Positions 23,170 through 35,500 of a DNA stretch of 64,000 nucleotides are shown one piece after another. The DNA is taken from assembly GCF_963583255.1 (NCBI RefSeq), contig NC_084807.1, positions 17,946,572 through 18,010,571 of the forward strand. The letters run 5' to 3'. Under the pieces are notes generated by a model that searched no databases, had not been told where the DNA came from, and saw nothing but the letters and a program-made list of their open reading frames with translations. Both the position numbers and the translations under genes were made by a program. The stretch is from Pyrus communis. Lineage: Eukaryota > Streptophyta > Magnoliopsida > Rosales > Rosaceae. How positions within the stretch are numbered: the first letter of the stretch is position 1; each line of letters begins with the position of its first letter.

Positions 23170-23575
23170 ACACAATAACACTTACCCAGATGTTAAAAAG
23201 GATTAAGATCCAAAACCCAATAGTTATTTACTTACAGTAATTAAAAAAAAAAAAAATGACTGGATGGCCTGTATTGTAAGCAACAGAACCAAAAGGTGAT
23301 TAGAGACTGAAAATGGGGTCAAAATTATGTGCACCCAAGAAAGAAGAAAACTTCAAGATCTAAGGGCAATGAGGTTTTCAGATGATGAGCACTAATCAAC
23401 GGAAACTGGCAAAAGAAAAGTAAATTACCAAATGAGAAGAAAACAAAAAAAGAGGATGTACCTTGTAAATGGATGAATGAGAGAGAGTGCAGGTTAAAGA
23501 ATGAGAGCTGTGAAATGAAATGGAAGTTTGAGGAGCAGAGAATTGCGAAGCAGATCTTTTTCAACTTGAGCAGTT
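23170..23575 (-). promoter_or_regulatory. Probable 5' UTR exon and leader intron of phosphomannomutase
   Basis: On the minus strand a donor-like TACAAG|GTAC lies at about 23461, and an acceptor-like GTGTACTAG|ATTGAG sits about 12 bp before the ATG at 23153. The purine-rich segment to about 23575 would be the first, noncoding exon. Inferred from splice-site context; needs transcript data. Confidence 0.45.
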
Positions 23576-23659
23576 ATTTGGATTCTACAAGGCGATCCAA
23601 AGGGTCCCAGCAGAATATTACTCATTTTTATTTAGTCAACTTTTGTGCCAGTTTATACC

Positions 23660-24060
23660 AAACTCGTTAACCCGACTCAATTCACCTGTTAAAATTAACA
23701 GTTGGGTGGACTGATTAACTGATCATATGTCGTTAACGAATGAATTCATTAATTACATGTTAAATAACAGGTCATTTTGGGTCTACTTGCAATATCTGCT
23801 AGCACCGTTAATGGGTTGGATTTAGCTAACCTATTAGCTTAACGAATTGTGTTTGAGTGTTCCGTTATCTTAATGACTTAGGTTGAAACTAACCCACACC
23901 TAATAAACCGACCTGTTTATAGGTCTACTTGTAAGTGATACATTTCAAGTTCGATTCACATGGATGTGTTGAGGTCGATACCTAATAAGTGCTTGACTTA
24001 TTGTGTGGCTGCTCAATTCTTTATCCCCTTAGATATAAATATAATTGTATCAAAAAATTG
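23660..24060. repeat. Degenerate repeat-derived stretch, including a SINE-like piece
   Basis: 23660-23930 holds words such as 'acccgactcaattcacc' and 'taacccacacc' in both orientations, reminiscent of a short TIR element. 23925-24060 repeats the SINE landmarks 'cttgtaagtgatac', 'aagttcgattcac' and 'aattgtatc'. No gene is visible. Confidence 0.35.
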
Positions 24061-24324
24061 TGCTTCAGTTGTCACTAACATTATGGTTTTATCACTTATA
24101 TTAACCGAAAAACCTTGACTCTTAAGTTTAATAATCATAAATAACGACTCGATAAGTTGGATATCCAATTATTACTCGTATGATTTAACGTAGTAGAAAA
24201 CTTTTGTAGCAGTTGTATTTTGTATTTATACGTAGAAATAACGTTTCCCTAAACTTTTATTTGTGCGGGGTTGCGAATTGCGATAGGTTGTGGATCTAGT
24301 TCGAGATGTGTGCAAAAGGTGCAG

Positions 24325-24480
24325 AAATGAATGCAAAATGGGACATCTATCAAAGAGCTTTCCCCCTCGATTGAACGGCTTCAGGGGCATCTTCCCGACA
24401 CTCTCTGTAATTTGGCACACCTTGTAGTTCTCCATCTCGGTGGGTGCACAAATCTTTCTCTATCTCCGTTTATGTCCGAG
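24325..24480 (+). pseudogene. TNL-type resistance gene LRR fragment
   Basis: The frame opening at 24331 reads NGTSIKELSPSIERLQG, then HLPDTLCNLAHLVVLHLGG and CTNLS. This is the plant LRR pattern of TIR-NBS-LRR proteins (I-x-E-L-P-x-S-I-x-x-L, L-P-x-x-L-C-N-L, G-C-x-N-L). Between LQG and HLP about one repeat unit appears to be missing. There is no TIR or NBS sequence nearby. It is a relic, possibly the source of part of the duplicated sequence to its right. Confidence 0.65.
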
Positions 24481-24833
24481 AAACTAATCTCTGTGTGTTA
24501 CTATGTCAGAGAAAATGGGCATACTGACATTTTGACACGTGTACTACACTCCAAAAAAGAATAATCTTCGGGGGTTTTTTTATATAGAAGAATAATCTTC
24601 AGGGGTTTTGGGTACACTCTGGCTGTGCTGATAAACACATGGATATGAAGCTCTGTTTTGAAGAAATCAATCGGTCACTACGCCGCGTGCGGCGGCTTTG
24701 ATGGAACTAATGTGGCGCGGTCAGACGGCTAGCCACCGCTGGATTCTTTGAAATCCCATCGCGAAAAGGTGGTATTTTCCAAGGAGAGGTATTCTCTACA
24801 TGTGGAATACATTTGTAGACGATCTTTTCATTC

Positions 24834-27800
24834 GGGTTTGGCGGGTTCAATTGCTTATGTGCTGCTTTTCTTGATACTTTTGATTTGTGCTTGTGCAGAA
24901 ACTGTGAAGATATTGCTTTGTCTTTTCCCGTTGTCCTAATGCCACTGGTGCTCCTCCAATTTGGGTGGAAGGTAGTTTGCATTTCCTTATCTTAACATTT
25001 CTGTATCGGCAAATTACAGTGGATGAGCCGCTGAATTTAAATAGCTTAGGTTTTTTGTAAAAGTTTTAAGCACCTTTGCCTGTGAAGGAAATCAAAGAGA
25101 AATGAAGTCTTTCTCGCCAAGTGAAACCATTGTATTCAATACAACGAACAAGCCTTTTAAGTGAGCGTTGCGTAGTTGACATCCATCTCCCCTTAACAAA
25201 TACAATCGAAAACTAACAACTCAAACTGTTTAAAGTTTCCCAATATGTGGACAGATTACTTCGTACATGTTGTGTCGTGAACTTGTGATTGCTTCCCTTT
25301 ACGATTTTCCGCCACTATTTGTGCACCATTGATAGTGATGCCAGTTTTAGTTGCACGCTCACATAAAATCTCCCAAAGATGCACATATTTCATGATTTTA
25401 AATCCCTTCGTGCACCATTTATTCCGCTAATGAGTATGATCTTTAAGTTTCTTTTGTTCTAAAAATTTGATTTTAAAGTCTGGCACACATGCTTTTGCAG
25501 GGAAGATGTATGGGATTGGATCGTCTGCAATTAGCAGTCTAAAAGGGCACAGCAAGAGGAGGAATAAATAAGAGCCTCAACGATTTCATCTCCCTCTTCG
25601 AAAGAATGTCTCTTGTACCAACTAATGCTAAAGCTATAGACGCTAGAATTGAATGGTTCTGGTAGTTTCAGGTCAGATTTACATATTTCTTGTATCTGTA
25701 TATATACTGCTTGGAGAAGGACGTTATCGCTAATAGAAGTTAGGAACGTGATGATACTCCTGAACCAGAATCCAGATTTGTTTACTGGCCAATTTCCAGA
25801 AAGAATACAAACTGATAAAAATATAGTTAACTCAACAGACACAAGTTACAGTCATAAATAACTGAACAAGTGCCAACTTCCCAATACATACGAGTAAGTA
25901 AATACTGACCACGTACCAGTCACTGGATAAATGATGAAGAAAGAAATACACGAAAAAAGCAAGGGCACTCAAAATACAGAAGCCAACTCAAAACTCGAAA
26001 GAGTCACAAAATCCTTGTGTTTATGTCCAAATGACTATCTTAAGCTAGATTAGATTGCTTTTATGGCGTAACAATTGCTTCTTGTATGCATCATCAGCAC
26101 ACTCTGCATTCATCAGTAGCTTAGTAGTTATGAAAATTTGAAGATATCTCCCAGTGCGTTGCATAGTTGATGTGACGTCCACTTTGCTTAAGAAAATACA
26201 ACCGAAAGTTAGCAACTCAAACTTAAAATATCCCAATCTGTGGACAGATTACTTGGTACACGTTGTGTTGTGATTGCTTCCCTTTACGTTTTTTTTGCCC
26301 AATCTTTGTGCACCATTGGTAGTGATGCCAGTTTCAGGCTGTATGCTCACATAAAACTGACTTTATTGACTTTGTCTGATTGGAAACTTAAACCAGGGAT
26401 TAAGGTCACTTTATTAACTTTGTCTGATTTGATTTCTTAGCTAGTTAGCCGGTCTAGATTTCATATGTCACACTCACACCTCTATCTAGCCAATCTCTCC
26501 AGTTATTGGTAGCGGACATGTTAGCAAAGCTTGACGGACTCTTTTTGACTTTTCCCCAAATACTCAAAGTTCCCTCAGCAACCAACGTTTGTCTCTCACA
26601 TAGTCACGCACAATCCACCAAAGGAATATGTTGCCACGATTCAATCCACTGCAAGCAGACACACTAAAATCAAAAGCCCACCCTCACCATCAACCACCAC
26701 AAAAAACACCCACCATTAAAGTTATCAAATTTTCCCCAGTTTCACTTGTGCTTTTTTGGAATTGAAGTGCAGTTCACTTCTTTGGAGTTGTTCTGTATTA
26801 TTGGATTTGACGACGATAAAATAATCCCTTCCCCACATTGGATTTTGCTTTTGCCATCTGGCAATCTGCGCCCAGTGCCATTTGGATACATAAACTTCTC
26901 CTAAAAGCTGCATTATTTCATAGGAATACATTTACAGTTGCCCTTGCGGGGTTCAATTGCTTATGTGCTGCTTTTCTTGTACTTTTGATTTGTGCTTGTG
27001 CAGAAACTGTGAAGATAGTGCTATGTCATTGCTCATTGCTAATGCCACCGGTGCTCCTCCAATTTGGGTGACAGCACAGGTAGTTTGCATTTCCTTAACT
27101 TAACATTTCTATATCTGCAAATTATCCCTCGGAATTTGCGTGAATGTCCAAATGACTATATAGTCTAGATTAGATTACTTTTTAGGCGTAAGTGGGGTAG
27201 CTTGATGTATGCATCATCAACACACTCTGCATTCGTCAGTAGCTTAGGCAGTCAAAATTTTAAGTACCTTTTCCTGTGAAGGAAATTAAAGAGAAATGAA
27301 GCCTTTCTCTCTGAATGAAACCATGGTATTCAATACAACAAAAAAGAGCTGCTACACAGCCTTTTAAGTTTTGCATAGTTGACATCCATCTCGCCTTAAC
27401 AAATACAATCGAAAACTAACAACTCAAACTGTTAAAAGATAACCACTATGTGGACAGATTACTTGCTACACGTTGTGTTGTGATTGCTTCCCTTTACGTT
27501 TTTCTGCCTATCTTTGTGCACCATTGATAGTGATGCCAGTTTTAGTTGCATGCTCACATAAAATCTGCCAGAAATACACAGATGTCAAGATTTTAAATTC
27601 CTTTGTGCACCATTTATTCCGCTAACGAGTTTGATCTTTATGTTCCTTTTGTTGGAAAAATTTGATCTTGAAGTTTGGCACACATGCTTTTGCAGGGAAG
27701 ATGTATGAGATTGGACCATCGGGAATTAGCAGTCTAAAAGGCCATAACAAGAGGAGGAATAAATAGGAGCCTCAACAATTTCATCTCCCTCTTCGGAAGA

Positions 27801-28090
27801 ATGTCCCTTGTACCAACTAATGCTAAAGCTGTAGACTGCTGGAATTGAATACTTCTGGTAGTTTCAGGTTAGATTTATAGGTTTCTAGTATCCATACATA
27901 CTGATTGGAGAAGGACGTTATCACTGATAGGAAGCTAGGAACATGATGATACTCTAAAACCAGAATCCACATCTGTTCATGTACTTACCAATTTCCAGAA
28001 AGAAGACAACAAATTGATAACATAAAAGTTAACTCAACAGACAAATTAATACAATCATCGTTAATTGAATAGGTGCCAACTTCAAAATAC
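24834..28090. repeat. Degenerate tandem duplication (unit about 2.1 kb, with a partial third copy)
   Basis: Unit A (24834-25870) and unit B (26940-28090) share in order 'ggttcaattgcttatgtgct', 'gtgcttgtgcagaaactgtg', 'ggtgctcctccaatttgggt', 'gtgcaccattgatagtgatg', 'gggaagatgtatg' and 'agaatgtc'. A partial copy (26030-26355) lies between them and shares 'tacacgttgtgttgtgattg'. Some boundaries look like exon edges (tgtgcag|aaactgtgaag), suggesting the unit came from the end of a gene, but I cannot identify the product. No long ORF survives. Confidence 0.7.
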
Positions 28091-28389
28091 ATGTCGATGT
28101 TATATTTCTTAATTTGTAATTTTAGTTAGTAGAATTTGATGAATGATGAGCGCATATTTTACTACTTATTTTATCTCGAAAATTATACTTGTGATATTTT
28201 GAATTTAGGTGAAAGGAATTGCATGTTCTTTGTGTTTTTGTGGCAAGATTAATGAGATGGAAAAATTCATATTAAAATTCTTTAATTTCTAGTCAAGTTA
28301 ATCTCGAGAATGTTTTGAATGTCATTGATCTGTTGCTCTAATTATTAAATCATTTGTGTTTTGGCATATTAAGAGTTGGTCCATGTGCC

Positions 28390-29160
28390 GTTGGATTATG
28401 TGATATGTGATACATCTCTACCATTTAAAGGAAGTATGAGACCTTGTGGAGTCATCTGGGTTGGTTTTTTCGTTGTGGCTTGATCGAGCAGGTGGTGGCG
28501 GTGAGTGGTTCTGCATATTAGACAGCTCAGGAAGGAATGTGTTAAAGTACATGTAACTGAGAAGCAAGAAATTGGAATTCGGTTGGTGGATGCGGGGATG
28601 CTCATTCCTCATGCGAATAGCGACATGCATACTTTTAACATAAAATTGAGAGAAAAAGCCGGGAATTGGAATTGGCTTTTGGTGCTGAGACAAAAAGCCG
28701 AGAGGTGCTCCGCAGAAATGGTGGTGAATGTTCCTTCAGCTGCAAGCAAACACAAAGCGTTGTGCCGAAGCTCGTGGTTAATATATGAAATATAATGTTG
28801 ATATAACAGCGATATTTGGTGACATTACGTAAATATAAAGTTGTGTATATAAGAGACGTAGGTTTAATCAGCTTGGCTATAACAATGTGCTCTTCCCTTT
28901 GTAATTAAGTTCAAATTCACTTACGTGTAATTAAGATAAATTTAATGTAAAATATCGTTTGTATTCAAAGAAAAATTATCCCTGAGAAGAAAGTACTTCA
29001 TGCCCTTTTGCACCCGGAGAAGAAAGCGTTGCAAATAGAGTAACTCTATAAGATAATCTCACATTATTCACACGGTACGGTCGTATAAACACTACGAGTA
29101 TTCAAAATGGTGTCACTTCTCTGCGGACAAAGTATAGGCCAGTAGGACCGCCGTTCAAAA
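28390..29160. other. Intergenic segment; weak ORF and degenerate SINE-like piece
   Basis: A 96-codon plus frame (28505-28795) contains two similar words (EKQEIGIRLVDAG and EKAGNWNWLLVLR), suggesting a short internal duplication; I do not recognise it. 28880-28975 resembles the tail of the SINE ('taatgtaaaatatcgtttgt'). No convincing gene. Confidence 0.35.
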
Positions 29161-29409
29161 TTTCTTTCAGCTCCGAGAACTAATTTGTTGTGCCCTGAAA
29201 GCGGAAAGATTCTTCATGCAAGAAAACTAAATCCAAACGATACACAGCTCCAAGAAACACTACTTAAGTATCTTGATAGATTCTGGAATGGCGCTCGGCT
29301 TTTAGTTCTTAATAGCTATGTCCTAACCAGAAGCAAACAGCATCAACTATTATGCAGCCACCATTCCTCAGAGATGCATCATCTTCACAGTGCTGTGGAA
29401 ACAAAACCC

Positions 29410-29835
29410 GAAAACAAAGTTCGAATGCGAAGAACTTAACTCAGTTGCAGGATTTGCTGAAGCTTAAGAGCATCAACATCTATTCTGACTACACCAATCC
29501 CTGCATTGTTCACCTATGTAGAGCCCAACTGTCTCATTATCTATTTTGTTTTGAAAAGAGAAAATACATTTAGAAAACTTGGCAACAAAAATGCTACTCT
29601 GCCGAACACCTTAACAAAAAGTAATATTTGTCAGATATCGAAAAGAACCTGAAGACGGAGTAAAAAGAATCCGATCTGGACGAAGATAAATCTTCCACAA
29701 TTAAAAGTGGTCACAGATTTACGGTAAGCATAATATGTTCCAATCATTAATAGTAGTAGGGTTAGCCACATCTAGTTGATGAAAAACCACTTGATCTGTG
29801 CTGTGAAGCCAGTCTTGAGGTTTTCACCCATGTCA
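29410..29835 (-). pseudogene. Short-chain dehydrogenase relic 1 (two exon pieces)
   Basis: On the minus strand 29520-29410 reads like SDR exon 3: an acceptor, then VNNAGIGVVRIDVDALKLQ. 29835-29755 corresponds to the end of exon 2 (IKWFFIN then a stop, where the intact neighbour has VVFHQLDVTKPAT in another phase). The order on the minus strand matches a gene. It lies just downstream of the intact SDR and closely resembles relic 2 at 41640-42790, including intron sequence. Confidence 0.7.
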
Positions 29836-30048
29836 AAGTGTGACTTGTCTTGTAACGAGCCAACTATTGTTCTATGTCGAAATACTAATAATAGTATTAG
29901 TATTAGATTCTTCAATTTCTGTAAGATGCTGGAAGAGTTTGACAGAGTTATGATGCTATCATACTCCAATATACATATAAAAAGTTGAAGATGCTGCCCA
30001 AATACATAACATGCCTCTGCAACTTCTGCTTAAGTCGGTCATCTTCAA

Positions 30049-32055
30049 TTAAAAATCTGTCACCTTAAAATGAGCAAAGAAGGAACCAGAAGGGCAATCA
30101 TTGGGCAGCAATGCTAACTTCACAACCCTTGCAGCACCTTCTTCAACAGGCAAGATGCCGGCATTGAAGTTAATATCTGTTTTGACAAAGCCAGGGCAGA
30201 CCGAATTGACACAAAGATTGGGGTACTTCTTGGCCAGAAGCCTTGTATATGCATTCAATGCTGTCTTAGAAAGTGTATAGGCAGACATAAAAGAAGGCCA
30301 ACCTTTGCTTTCAAGTGAGCCTTCCTTGAAGTCTTTTAGAAACTCAGTCAACACCTCATCTACTCTCTCTTCTGTGAGGTTTTCGGCATCACTGAAAACT
30401 CCTTTAACCCAATCATTTCGTATGCAGTTTAACTTTCCCAAAGAAGATGAAACGTTAATAACTTTTGGTGAATCAGATAACTGGAGGAGTGGAATAAGCG
30501 CTTCAGCTGTTCTTTTAGCACCATAATAGTTTGTTTGCAAGCATTCTTCCGCTAACTCATACTTTTGAGTCATTACTTTATTCGAATCAACTGTTCCTCC
30601 TTCCTGCATTACACCAACCCCAAACAAGAAAATTGTTGATTACAGTGACATGCATATCAATTAAACGCAGAAAGTTTTTGGGCACGAAAAGAAAAACTCA
30701 AAAGGTTGCAGCTTGTCAGCAACCTTCTAATTACTTCCAACTCATATCCGGGAAACATCAGATTCTTTTACAACAAAGTACTACTGAGTGAATTCTTGAA
30801 TGACATTTCACAGATAATTTCCTCTAGAGAACCCAACCAGACTTTGGCCAAACGATAGATAGGTTCAAACTTCAGCACATTGAAGCTTTTGAGAAAATTC
30901 AAGTGAAACACTTACCGCAGCACCCGAAACTATTGAAGCCCTGAAAGCATCAGCATCCACTATTGCTCCACCGATCCCTGCATTGTTCACCTGTGACACC
31001 CCAACTCTTTCTATATCACTTCTATATCAGCCACAAACAAACAACTAAAAAAGGGAAAGTTTGTAGATCCTTGATGTTGCTAATGCCAAACCACCTAGCT
31101 TTGAGGCCATGGGGCATGGCACTTACACCAGGAAAGCCATCAACCTTTCCCCAGTATCTTTTCTTGAAAGTGTGAGCATATCTTGACCCAAATCTGTTTG
31201 CTTGCAAATTTGACTTAGTGGGGTTTTTATAGAAGAACTTATGCTTATAAGCGCTTATGGTAGAAGTGTTTTTATTATGAACATGCAGAAATTTTGATGC
31301 TTTTTTTACAATCTGAGCATATCATGTTGCTGATCCGATTGTTTGCAAATTTGATTTGGTGGGTTTATTTAGGACATGTTTTGTAGGATTTGGTGATGTT
31401 TGAGTTTGATAGAGCGATTTTGCATCCGGATTGTTTTAATTTCGACACCACTAGGAGTTACTTTATTCTTTTCTGGAAAACGAACACATATTGTTGAAGA
31501 ATGTAAGAAGTCTCGTGTCGAAAATTGAGAACATAAAACAATGTAATGCGTTTACCCTGCACCTCATATCCTGTGTTCTAATCCCCAGATTCCCCAGTAT
31601 CTATCTTGTACCAACAAATTAAAAAAATAAAATTAGATGCAAATAACAGAAACATTTTAAGAAACCAATTCCGATCGTACCAAGATATCGAGTTTTCCGA
31701 ACCGGGTTTTGATGAATTCTGCCAAAGGAGCAATTGTTGCAGGTTTAGTCACATCAAGTTGATGAAAAACCACTTGACCTTCTGCTAGGCCTGCAGACTC
31801 CTTGAGTTTCTCGACAGCTTCAAGACCCCTCTTCTCATCTCTGGCAGTTAGGACAACAGTGATTCCATCTAATGCTAACTGCTCCACAACTCCCAATCCT
31901 ATGCCTTTGTTTGCACCCGTCACAACTGCGTACCTGAAAACATCACAGAAACTACAAATTCAGAAACAAAACACAAAACAAATGTAAGAAACAAAACACA
32001 AAATAGAAGAGAATTGAAGAAATTTGAGTGGCCACCTTTTTTTTGCTTCTGCCAT
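30049..32055 (-). CDS. Short-chain dehydrogenase/reductase, salutaridine reductase / (+)-neomenthol dehydrogenase-like
   Basis: NADPH-dependent carbonyl reductase of the large monomeric SDR group; the substrate cannot be read from sequence. Four exons join in phase: 32055-32036, 31933-31681, 30990-30916 and 30603-30049, giving 300 aa, typical for the group. Motifs are the cofactor loop TGANKGIG (residues 12-19), LDV near 65, VNNAG at 92-96, the catalytic Ser in VSSSLGKL (about 168-170) and Tyr225-Lys229 in AYTLSKTALNAY, followed by NSVCPGFVKTD. The long insert between Ser and Tyr (about 55 residues, IRNDWVKGVF to GWPSFMSAY) is typical of salutaridine-reductase-like enzymes. The first coding exon is only 20 bp. 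Two related relics lie at 29.4-29.8 and 41.6-42.8 kb, so this is the surviving member of a small local family. Confidence 0.93.
31022..31207 (-). other. Unexplained 61-codon ORF inside the SDR intron
   Basis: The minus frame contains RFGSRYAHTFKKRYWGKVDG and ends in a hydrophobic tail (FPFLVVCLWL). Its residue mix looks more protein-like than the AT-rich intron around it, but I do not recognise it. A captured fragment or chance are both possible. Confidence 0.2.
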
Positions 32056-32358
32056 TTGATGGGGAATCGATGTCGGATGAAGTTTGCTGGAACTGGGATG
32101 ACAGTTTGAGGATTCATCTATAATGTTTGAGTTTTGACTAACCTTAAATAAATAAATAAAAAGAAGAAAATCGGACAATTATCGGGGACGAGCAAAAAGG
32201 AATCGACATTTATCTTTCCAAATTTGAAAAACAATTTTCTTCTAGCACGTGCACGTCCCTATTTATTTGTCTTATAATTATCTTAATTTTAAAAACGTGC
32301 TGTCAAATCTAACCTAACCCCTTTGTCAATAAAAAAACAATGAAATTGTTGTAAAAGT

Positions 32359-32522
32359 AGAAGAAAGAATGCTTTTTAATAAAATTATTTTATTTCATAT
32401 CAAAACAAGGTATATATATATAGATATGAGAAAGAATAAGGGAAAGAATAATTACATCCTAAACTAGGAAACCAATTACAGTAGGAATCCCACAATTATA
32501 GGAATCCTAATACAAATCAACA
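32359..32522 (-). repeat. 3' LTR of the Copia element
   Basis: 164 bp, matching 37604-37775 except for a short AT-repeat indel near 'ggtatatatatata'. The outer edge abuts the aaagt duplication. Confidence 0.9.
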
Positions 32523-32529
32523 CTCCCCC

Positions 32530-35500
32530 TCAAGTTGGTGCATAGATGTTGCACATGCCCAACTTGTCTAGAAATCTGGAGAACTTGTTACTAGAAACCG
32601 CCTTCGTGAGAATATCTGCTACTTGGTCGTCTATTCCTATGGGAGGAACCTCAATTACTTTATTATCTAGCTTATCTTTAATAAAGAACCGATCAACCTC
32701 TACATGCTTGGTCCGATCATGTTGCACAGGATTATGAGCAATATCCCGTGCAGCTTTATTGTCACAGAATAACTTCATAGGCAGACCTTGTTTGACACCC
32801 ACATCTTGCAACAGAAACTTAAGCCACAAGAGTTCACAAATACCGAGTGCCATGCCTCTAAATTTAGCTTCTGCACTTGACCTTGATACGACATTCTGCT
32901 TCTTGCTTCTCCACATTACTAGATTTCCCCCAACAAAGGTGAAATACCCAGATGTCGAGCGTCTATCATCCGTCGATCCTGCCCAATCAGCATCCGTATA
33001 GCACTCAATTCTAAAATGCTCATTTTTCCGAAATAAAATTCCTTTACCAGGGCTTCCCTTTAAGTAACTCAATATTCTCATAACTGCACTCATATGTTGT
33101 TCTCCTGGATTGTGCATATATTGACTAATCACACTTAAGGCATAAGCAAGATCGGGCCTAGTGTGAGCCAAGTACATTAATCTTCCTACTAACCTTCGAT
33201 ACCTCCCTTTATCAACCGGTACTTGGTTCTGATCTATACCCAACTTCATTCCTTCGGCCAACGGAGTAGACACCGGCTTACATGTTGTCATACCGGTTTC
33301 TTCCAACAGGTCAAGAACATACTTCCTTTGTGATAGAAATATCCCGGACTTGCATCTTGATACTTCAATCCCAAGAAAATATTTCAAAGGACCAAGATCT
33401 TTCATTTCAAATTCTGTGGACAAATAACTCTTCAAGGCTGCTTGCTCAACAGGATCATCACCAGTAACCACCATATCATTCACATACACGATTAGAGCCG
33501 TAACCTTTCCGTTCTGGTGTTTCAAAAACAACGTGTGATCCCAATTACTCTGTATATACCCAAATGCCCTCATGGACTTGGTAAATCTACCAAACCAGGC
33601 TCTAGGAGACTGCTTTAATCCATACAGTGATTTCTTGAGCCTACATACCTTTTGTTTCCGTCTGTCTGAATCACTGCACCCTGGTGGAAGGTCTATGTAA
33701 ATCTCCTCAGTCAGATCTCCATGGAGGAAAGCATTTTTTACGTCGAACTGTTGCAAAGGCCAATCCAGATTTGCTGCTAAGGACAGTAGAACACGAACTG
33801 TATTGATCTTTGCCACTGGTGCGAACGTATCAGTGTAATCAATGCCATATTTCTGTGTATACCCCTTTGCCACCAATCTTGCTTTAAAGCGATCTACCGT
33901 TCCGTCGGCTTTATATTTTACTGTATAAACCCATTTGCATCCCACTGTTTTCTTTCCGGCTGGCAAGTCAGTTATTTCCCAGGTAGCATTCTTCTTCAAC
34001 GATCTCAATTCCTCGTTCATTGCATCTTTCCAGCGGGAATCTGCTAACGCCTCCTGCACACTGTTAGGAATAGATACAGTAGATAATTGATATACAAATG
34101 ACTTATTTGATTCTGACAGGTGACAGGTAGACACATAATGGTTTAATGGGTATCTCACTCTGGAATCAGAGTTTGGCTCACTCATGGAATACTTGTGTTT
34201 ACACTCAGGATTTGCCTCATAAGTGGGTTTAGGAATACCTCTATTAATACGCTCTGGAAAGAGACGAAGTGGAGGTGCATCCGGTGTAGAAGACGATTGG
34301 TTATGAGAAGTAGTATCTCGTGACACATGCTGTAATTGCTGCTTTGTTTCACTGCAATTGGGCGGCTGCATCTCATCTTCCAACTCAATACCCGTGAGAC
34401 CCGTAGGCTGCTCATTTTCTTGACTTGTTGGCTGCTCCTCAGTAGGCTGCTCGGTAGGACTAAACCCAGAAAACACGGGCTGCTGCCCTTCTCTAGGTGT
34501 CACGGGCACGGGCTGCTGCCCTTCCCCAGGTGCCGTGGGCTGTTGCCCTCTTCCAGAAGCCGTGTACTCCAAGCTCAACACGTCCCTATTATTGTGAGTC
34601 AGAACTTCATCATTGTGGTACTCCCCCTGAAGTGAGGACGGGGAGGAACCAAAGAACATGTCATTCTCGTGAAAACTCACATCCTGAGTAATAAACATCT
34701 TTTTACTCGAAGGATGATAACAACGATATCCTTTCTGGGTAGTAGCATACCCTAAAAAAACACAACGAAGAGCTCTAGGTTCAAGTTTAGTCTTCCGTTG
34801 AGGTGGATGGAGGTGAACAAACGCAACACATCCGATGACCCGTGGGGGAAGATTGGGAGTCGGGGGGCTGCTAGTCTGAGATGTGAGAGCCTGAAATGGC
34901 GTATGGAAGTTGAGAGTCCGAGATGGAAGGCGATTAATAAGATAAGTTGCAGACGTAAGTGCCTCTCCCCAATAATTGAGCGGCAGATGTGCAGCAAGTA
35001 GGGAAGCACGAACCATTTCCAACAAGTGTCGATTTTTCCTTTCTGCAACCCCATTCTGTTGAGGAGTATACGGACACGTGGTCTGATGAACAATACCATG
35101 CAACTCTAAGAATGAACGAAGTTCCATATTAACATATTCTCCCCCATTGTCACTGCGAAGAACCTGGATATTCCTGTTGTATTGTACATCAATCATTTTA
35201 TGAAACCGTTGGAAGGCCGAACTAACTTCACTCTTCGACTTTAACAAAATAACCCAAGTCATGCGGGTACAATCATCAATAAAAGTAACAAACCAATGTG
35301 CACCACCAAGAGTGGCTACTTTTGACGATCCTCATACATCAGAATGCACAATCATAAAAGGAACGGTACTTTTATTTAAACTGGGAGGAAAAGAGGTTCG
35401 ATGGCTCTTAGCCATTTCACAAACATCACACTTAAACTGAGAAACATCATTCTTGACAAACAAACTAGGAAATAACTTATGCAGATAACCAAAGGAAGCA

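Noticed and set aside
28505..28795. A small gene with 96 codons
   Set aside because: It has no recognisable domain, no splice partners and an internal duplication of low-complexity words; left as a weak ORF.
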